From CAZRAL01 sp964598005 (GTDB lineage Bacteria > Pseudomonadota > Gammaproteobacteria > Burkholderiales > Usitatibacteraceae), in NCBI GenBank assembly GCA_964598005.1, contig CAZRAL010000034.1, positions 1-27,844 on the forward strand: DNA of 27,844 bases, written 5' to 3'. The position numbers were made by a program, and so were the translations under genes. The notes beneath the pieces are model-generated. The model ran no database searches. It was not told where the DNA came from and saw nothing but the letters and a program-made list of their open reading frames with translations. Shown piece by piece: positions 24,565 through 27,844 of the stretch. The first letter of the stretch is position 1, and every line of letters starts with the position of its first letter.

Positions 24565-24902
24565 GGTTAAAGGCTTATCACCTTAATGGGGGAATTGTCA
24601 TAGTTGCATTTCTAAAAGTGCACGTTCAATGATTTCACATAAAAAACTGATGTTACGTACTCTTCTGGGAATCAGTTTTTAATCCGTCACACCAAAACAA
24701 ACTACTTCCCCAAACGGCTTGGCAGGAATAAAGGTCCAACATATTATCATTTGATGTTACGCGCAGGCGAAGCGGCTTCCCTATGAAAATGGCTTTTCCG
24801 GTAAAAATGTTTCTCCTCTGCAGTGCGTAACATCAGTTATCATAGAGAAATTGGTCTACCTCTGGCGTAACATCAGTTAATGGCGGCGCGTAGACCCATG
24901 AT
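24565..24902. repeat. Repeat-rich non-coding stretch with four copies of the dispersed repeat
   Basis: No gene is seen. Copies of the dispersed repeat lie at 24645-24658 (AACTGATGTTACGT), 24751-24762 (TTGATGTTACGC), 24825-24839 (GCGTAACATCAGTTA) and 24865-24879 (same, direct). The second and third form an 89-bp inverted-repeat unit enclosing GCAGGCGAAGCGGCTTCCCT and CTATGAAAATGGC. The stretch marks the border between the fatty-acid gene cluster and the cassette array. Confidence 0.7.
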
Positions 24903-24982
24903 GGTTAACGTAGAGCTAACCGGCACCGAAGCGCTAGTGGTGGGGGGGCGGTTCAGAAGCCCGATTGGCCGAGAGGTTAGCC
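24903..24982 (-). repeat. attC-like site of the GNAT cassette (leftmost)
   Basis: Read on the minus strand, the site opens with GGCTAAC (overlapping the stop codon of the acetyltransferase gene) and closes with GGTTAGCTCTACGTTAACC, matching the L'/R' arrangement of attC sites (…TTAACTC-x5-GTTRRRY). The 80-bp length is normal. It is the leftmost site seen, so it marks the end of the array. Confidence 0.65.
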
Positions 24983-25474
24983 AGCAGGAGGGATCGTGAA
25001 TTGAAACAAGACACTTTGCTCTCCGTGTATGACTTGGGTCGACTGCACCAAGTCGGCCGTAACTGCCTCAGATATTACAGATTGCCAGAAGTGACCGGCC
25101 AACTTGTTCTCGGCAAGGTAATAGACCTCCCAACGACCAGAGAAGCGAGAAAATAGCTGTCGAGTGACGATGCGGCCAACACCCCTGTTGCGAAAACGGC
25201 GGGCAATAAAGAAGTAGCCCATGTTGTAGTCTGTACTCGACTCAAGCACTTCATCGTCGATGACAGCAAAACCGGCCAATTCGTCACTTACCCTGATGAG
25301 AAATGGAAACACCTTGGGTTTAGACAAGTAGTGTTGCTTTGGCTGCAGTAAAAATCTGCCGGATCTTGAGAGTTGAATCGGATAGTATTCACTCAGATCG
25401 TAGTTGTAGAACTGCATCAAGTTTTCGATGCAGGAAGTATCTTCGGCAGACGCGGCGGTAAGACAAACGTTCAT
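24977..25474 (-). CDS. GNAT-family N-acetyltransferase (cassette gene)
   Basis: This protein of 165 residues is a GNAT acetyltransferase: a central beta strand (YNMGYFFIARRF) leads into the acetyl-CoA loop RFRNRGVGRIVTRQLF (R/Q-x-x-G-x-G/A type), and an earlier strand FLIRVSDELAGFAVIDD is also typical. The substrate is unknown; such cassette GNATs may modify antibiotics, polyamines or proteins. The gene sits between two attC-like sites and ends inside one. Its ATG is about 28 bases from the upstream recombination point and no Shine-Dalgarno sequence is obvious. Confidence 0.8.
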   Translation of the reverse strand: MNVCLTAASAEDTSCIENLMQFYNYDLSEYYPIQLSRSGRFLLQPKQHYLSKPKVFPFLIRVSDELAGFAVIDDEVLESSTDYNMGYFFIARRFRNRGVGRIVTRQLFSRFSGRWEVYYLAENKLAGHFWQSVISEAVTADLVQSTQVIHGEQSVLFQFTIPPAG

Positions 25475-25496
25475 AGGGTAATAGAGAACACAGCTG

Positions 25497-25586
25497 GCTA
25501 ACGTTTAAAATAACCCGCCGCCGGAGCGCAGCGGAGGGCACCACAAGCGCAGCTTGTGGCCGTCCCGCTCGACTGTAGTGTTAGGG
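25497..25586 (-). repeat. attC-like site
   Basis: The minus strand has CCCTAAC at one end (over the stop of the membrane-protein gene) and CGGGTTATTTTAAACGTTAGCC at the other. The arms ACCCGCCGCCGGAGCGCAGC and CTCGACTG border a palindromic centre (CACAAGCGCAGCTTGTG). It shares about 26 bp with the site at 26801-26890, so the two belong to one attC subfamily. Confidence 0.8.
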
Positions 25587-26096
25587 CTCAGTGTCATACA
25601 ACTCTTCGTACTTTTTTGACAAAAAATCCCCCAACTCGCTGAACCCCTGAAGCATGCTCGAGCACCAGATTCGACGAACCTGCTTCGTGCTGAGATAGTG
25701 CGCCTGAAGCAAGCCGGAATAGCCGACCTCAAGTACGTCAGACCACGGGATGGTATATGACCCGGCAAGTGGGGAGCGATAATAAATGTTTTGATCGTCG
25801 TACTCGAACGAAACAAAGAACGCCTGGTATGCGAAAAATGGCGCAGCGATCACAAATGCAGCAGCGATAACCCCCGCAATGAGCAATTGACTAGGCCTAG
25901 CATGAGCTGCGGCATACGCTACGAACAGCGCCCCAGGAACGAGTAGAGCGGCGAAAACCTTAAAGCCGATGCCATAGGTTAGCTTGCGACGTTCGCCGAC
26001 GCGATGAGCGGGCTTTCTCCCCCCGCGCGCGAACAAGTACACCGCTGCGGCGCCGACAAGGCCACTGAGAATTGGACGAACCGCATCGAATTCCAT
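25581..26096 (-). CDS. Small membrane protein of unknown function (cassette gene)
   Basis: This protein has 171 residues with three predicted membrane helices at about 7-24, 44-64 and 71-94, and a soluble C-terminal part that begins VSFEYDDQNIYYRSPLAGSY and TIPWSDVLEVGYS. This strand pattern recalls small PH-like domains of bacterial membrane proteins, a weak resemblance. The ATG lies 13 bases after the recombination point, with only AGGGC as a poor ribosome-binding candidate. It lies between a 160-bp repeat unit (26110-26269) and an attC-like site, so it is a cassette gene. Function unknown. Confidence 0.7.
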   Translation of the reverse strand: MEFDAVRPILSGLVGAAAVYLFARGGRKPAHRVGERRKLTYGIGFKVFAALLVPGALFVAYAAAHARPSQLLIAGVIAAAFVIAAPFFAYQAFFVSFEYDDQNIYYRSPLAGSYTIPWSDVLEVGYSGLLQAHYLSTKQVRRIWCSSMLQGFSELGDFLSKKYEELYDTEP

Positions 26097-26109
26097 GCAA
26101 GAGCCCTAA

Positions 26110-26269
26110 CGAGGGTGTAGAAAAACTCGGATTTTCAAACCCCGATGCAAATACAGGGGTCCATTGACCCTTCCCAAGGCCGTGATCGTCGATTCTAAGC
26201 TGTTTTGGAGGATCGATTTCATGGTCAATTTCGCGTTTGCGTCGAAAACTAGTTTTTCTACAGCTTCAA
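26110..26269. mobile_element. Cassette-sized repeat unit, copy 1
   Basis: This 160-bp unit recurs at 27223-27394. It has 12-bp terminal inverted repeats, TGTAGAAAAACT at 26116-26127 and AGTTTTTCTACA at 26251-26262. Outside these, the flanks CGAGGG and GCTTCAA are also identical in both copies, and the ends coincide with the attC recombination point (G|TT on the minus strand) on both sides. It carries no substantial gene; on the plus strand GGAGG precedes a short frame starting MVNFAFASKTSFSTAST. Confidence 0.85.
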
Positions 26270-26332
26270 CGTTTGAACTCACCGGCCTTGCGCGGCTTTA
26301 TGCCCAAGGCCCGGTGGAATGAGGGGTTGGGC
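26263..26332 (-). repeat. attC-like site of the second GNAT cassette
   Basis: On the minus strand the site runs from GCCCAAC (R'' type RYYYAAC) to GAGTTCAAACGTTGAAGC (L'/R'). Its arms CACCGGGCCTTG and CAAGGC-CGGTG are complementary. The coding frame of the acetyltransferase runs through most of it and stops in the L' arm. Its R' is GTTGAAGC, the same as at the other place where the repeat unit adjoins. Confidence 0.75.
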
Positions 26333-26797
26333 ACCAAGAGCGCTGCCCTGAAGGTGCATTGGCTGAAACGAGATACCGTGCATGTGTTGGACTTCACCTT
26401 TACGGACGAAACCAAACCTTTCATAGACGGGCACAGCGTTCAGACTTGCGTTCACCGTGAACTGTCCGGGGTTTCCCATAGCTATGACTTCGGCTTTGAC
26501 AATGCCCCAAAGCTGCGTGGCCAAGCCAGTGCGTTGATATGATGACGCGACGAAAAGATGGAAGAGATGGGAATTATCCCGGAGCGCGACAACACCGACG
26601 AGGCGGCTGTTTGACTCGGCAACGTAATACAAAAAGTTTGACGAAGACAAATTACGGTGCTGCGCTTCTGCACTAACTGACGCCAGAAACGGTTCAGCAC
26701 CAGCGCGCGTTGGCGACGTGTAAAAAGGAGCGCTGAGTTCAATTATCAGCGAACCAATGTGCTCAGCATCTGCAGGAGTCGCAGCTCGAATTTTCAT
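26279..26797 (-). CDS. GNAT-family N-acetyltransferase (cassette gene) with attC-encoded tail
   Basis: This protein of 172 residues (from the ATG at 26797) has the GNAT fold: KIRAATPADAEHIGSLIIEL at the start, FLYYVAESNSRLVGVVALRD, then LFVASSYQRTGLATQLWGIV with the acetyl-CoA loop QRTGLA, and NASLNAVPVYERFGFVRKGE, a complete core. The last 20 or so residues (after QGSALGAQ) are translated from the attC site and end at a TGA in its L' arm. A TTG at 26806 would lie on the recombination core. The start is only about nine bases from the recombination point. Substrate unknown. Confidence 0.82.
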   Translation of the reverse strand: MKIRAATPADAEHIGSLIIELSAPFYTSPTRAGAEPFLASVSAEAQHRNLSSSNFLYYVAESNSRLVGVVALRDNSHLFHLFVASSYQRTGLATQLWGIVKAEVIAMGNPGQFTVNASLNAVPVYERFGFVRKGEVQHMHGISFQPMHLQGSALGAQPLIPPGLGHKAAQGR

Positions 26798-26800
26798 TGT

Positions 26801-26890
26801 GCCCAACGTTGGAGATAACCCGCCGCCGGAGCGCAGCGGAGGGTACCTAAAGCGCAGCTTTGGGCGGTCGGGTTGATGGACGTGTTAAGT
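26801..26890 (-). repeat. attC-like site
   Basis: The minus strand reads from ACTTAAC (R'') to CGGGTTATCTCCAACGTTGGGC (L'/R'), with inner complementary arms AACCCG/CGGGTT and a palindromic centre TAAAGCGCAGCTTT-like. It closely resembles the site at 25497-25586. About 60 bases separate it from the stop of the upstream cassette gene at 26950. Confidence 0.82.
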
Positions 26891-26949
26891 GCCAAGTCTT
26901 GAAGAGACCCACCAAGGGTTCCCTGCGACTGACACGCTCGACTGAAAGG

Positions 26950-27210
26950 TTAGTCATTCGCGTTGACCTCTGCGTCTTTGCGTTCGGCCCTATGCCACTT
27001 CCAGATTGCTCGTACGTTCATTGAAAAGAAGACAATATTGGCGAGAATCATTGCAATGCTCTGAGACATAGCGCCGATTGATACCCAACACAGGTTGCCA
27101 CACATCATGATTAGAAAGCCAACCTTGTTCTTGTTTCCAATTTGCCACAGCGCAATGAAAGTGAGCGCCATAGCTAGCCAATCGACTCCGAAGTATTTGA
27201 GGGCGAGCAT
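26950..27210 (-). CDS. Small three-helix membrane protein (cassette gene)
   Basis: This protein of 86 residues has about three membrane helices (6-22, 30-46, 49-70) and a charged tail (KWHRAERKDAEVNAND). The pattern IALWQIGNKNKVGFLIMMCG then NLCWVSIGAMSQ and ILANIVFFSMNVRAIWKW recalls small PnuC- or PQ-loop-like proteins, but the likeness is loose. The ATG is 12 bases from the recombination point of the neighbouring repeat unit and has no Shine-Dalgarno sequence of its own. Function unknown. Confidence 0.7.
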   Translation of the reverse strand: MLALKYFGVDWLAMALTFIALWQIGNKNKVGFLIMMCGNLCWVSIGAMSQSIAMILANIVFFSMNVRAIWKWHRAERKDAEVNAND

Positions 27211-27222
27211 TTGGATGCTTAA

Positions 27223-27394
27223 CGAGGGTGTAGAAAAACTCGGATTTTCAAAACCCGATGCAAATACAGGGGCAAATACAGGGGTCCATTGACCCTTCCC
27301 AAGGCCGTGATCGTCGATTCTAAGCTGTTTTGGAGGATCGATTTCATGGTCAATTTCGCGTTTGCGTCGAAAACTAGTTTTTCTACAGCTTCAA
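27223..27394. mobile_element. Cassette-sized repeat unit, copy 2
   Basis: This copy has 172 bp. It differs from copy 1 by a 12-bp tandem duplication of GCAAATACAGGG and one substitution (AAAACCC for AAACCCC). Terminal repeats, flanks and placement at the attC recombination point are the same. It separates the cassette encoding the two-helix protein from that encoding the three-helix protein. Confidence 0.85.
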
Positions 27395-27511
27395 CGTGCT
27401 TGGTAAGGGGCGCCCGACGGCGCGTCAGGCGCCACGGTACACCAAAGCGCCTGCGGCGACAACCCAGAACAAAGCCGCTGTTCGAGCGTCCCCTTGACCT
27501 GAATGTTAGGT
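27388..27511 (-). repeat. attC-like site, long form
   Basis: The minus strand begins with ACCTAAC (R'', over the stop codon of the adjacent gene) and ends with CCCCTTACCAAGCACGTTGA followed by AGC. Complementary arms CAAGGGGACGC and GCGCCCCTTACC and an inner palindrome around GGCGCCTGACGCGCC support a folded attC of about 124 bp. Confidence 0.72.
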
Positions 27512-27793
27512 GTTTTTTGATTGCTCATATTTATACAAAAATTTATCTGCCACCCTAGACAAGAAAAATGCGAACAATAATAAGACGACGGCTATGGCAA
27601 CTTCGAGCATTGCAAATTTATATGTTGGAGCTACAGCGTCAAAAAACATTCTTTCTCCAGGATGAACACTACCGGAGATTAGCATATAAATTATGACTAC
27701 CAACTGAGTAGAAAATAGCACTGTTGGAACCGCAATTAACACACTTAATGCTCGGCAAGATCCAGATATAACCCTGTTTAAATATTTACTCAC
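27506..27793 (-). CDS. Small two-helix membrane protein (cassette gene, possibly 5'-altered)
   Basis: This protein of 95 residues has two membrane helices (about 15-38 and 58-81) around a short loop (SGSVHPGERMFFDAVAPTYK) and a charged end (KYEQSKNT). The start is a GTG that abuts a copy of the dispersed repeat (27792-27804), with an in-frame stop just beyond at 27809-27811 and no Shine-Dalgarno sequence. The original 5' end may have been replaced by the repeat. Its stop overlaps the attC-like site. Function unknown. Confidence 0.6.
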   Translation of the reverse strand: MSKYLNRVISGSCRALSVLIAVPTVLFSTQLVVIIYMLISGSVHPGERMFFDAVAPTYKFAMLEVAIAVVLLLFAFFLSRVADKFLYKYEQSKNT

Positions 27794-27804
27794 TGATGTT
27801 ACGC
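27792..27804. repeat. Dispersed repeat copy at the right edge
   Basis: ACTGATGTTACGC, inverted relative to the copy at 24865-24879 on the other side of the cassette array. The following CACATGAAAAG resembles the CTATGAAAATGG interior of other copies. No attC-like site is seen between it and the end of the window. Confidence 0.7.
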
Positions 27805-27844
27805 ACGGTCACATGAAAAGTGGTAATTTTTGCGGATGAAAAAA

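Noticed and set aside
24645..24879. CRISPR-like array of the GCGTAACATCAGTTA repeats
   Set aside because: Spacing is irregular, orientations are mixed, and copies lie far apart across the window; no cas genes.
24940..25020. Possible tRNA (GGCCGAGAGGTTAGCC resembles a D-arm)
   Set aside because: No anticodon arm or acceptor pairing follows; the bases are explained by the attC-like site and the 3' end of the GNAT gene.
26237..26542. Plus-strand frame of 101 codons
   Set aside because: It is a chimera of the repeat unit, an attC-like site and antisense GNAT sequence.

Overview
The window looks like a piece of a betaproteobacterial chromosome of moderate GC. The evidence is gene content and order. 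acpP-fabF-mltG-tmk-holB-pilZ runs on the minus strand, rnfB-nth-DUF1841 and aat-bpt-pyrD form plus-strand runs, and a PhaM-like granule protein sits beside an intracellular PHB depolymerase. No rRNA or tRNA gene was seen, so the genus cannot be fixed.

Layout. 1-4400: a TonB energy-transduction cluster, exbB-exbD-exbB-exbD-tonB, a terminator, then a second tonB with its own terminator. The two ExbB proteins are identical. 4466-5772: thyA-folA. 5773-6085: a non-coding inverted-repeat element. 6086-7713: phaZ-phaM on the minus strand. 7812-8843: proline iminopeptidase. 8853-9119: an IS3-type orfA remnant. 9135-12599: dnaE on the minus strand. 12802-13443: a PaiB-family FMN-binding protein. 13755-14091: an internally deleted IS256-family remnant. 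14183-16675: aat-bpt (N-end-rule transferases) and pyrD. 16952-18594: rnfB-nth-DUF1841. 18700-24564: pilZ, holB, tmk, mltG, fabF, acpP and a stand-alone CHASE2-like protein, all on the minus strand. A 287-bp folded inverted-repeat element lies between holB and pilZ; it supplies the holB stop codon and the pilZ Shine-Dalgarno sequence.

24565 to the end is accessory DNA. A dispersed repeat with core TGATGTTACGC is followed by a gene-cassette array with five attC-like sites. The cassettes carry two GNAT acetyltransferases and three small membrane proteins, all on the minus strand. No integron integrase is visible, so this is either a CALIN (attC cluster without integrase) or the distal end of an integron that continues to the right. 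A 160-172 bp unit with 12-bp terminal inverted repeats occurs twice in the array. Both times its ends fall exactly at the attC recombination point, and this is the most unusual signal in the window.

Functionally the conserved part joins nutrient uptake (TonB system), nucleotide synthesis (ThyA, FolA, PyrD, Tmk), replication (DnaE, HolB), base-excision repair (Nth), protein turnover signals (Aat, Bpt), fatty-acid synthesis (AcpP, FabF), wall processing (MltG), type IV pili (PilZ) and carbon storage (PhaZ, PhaM).
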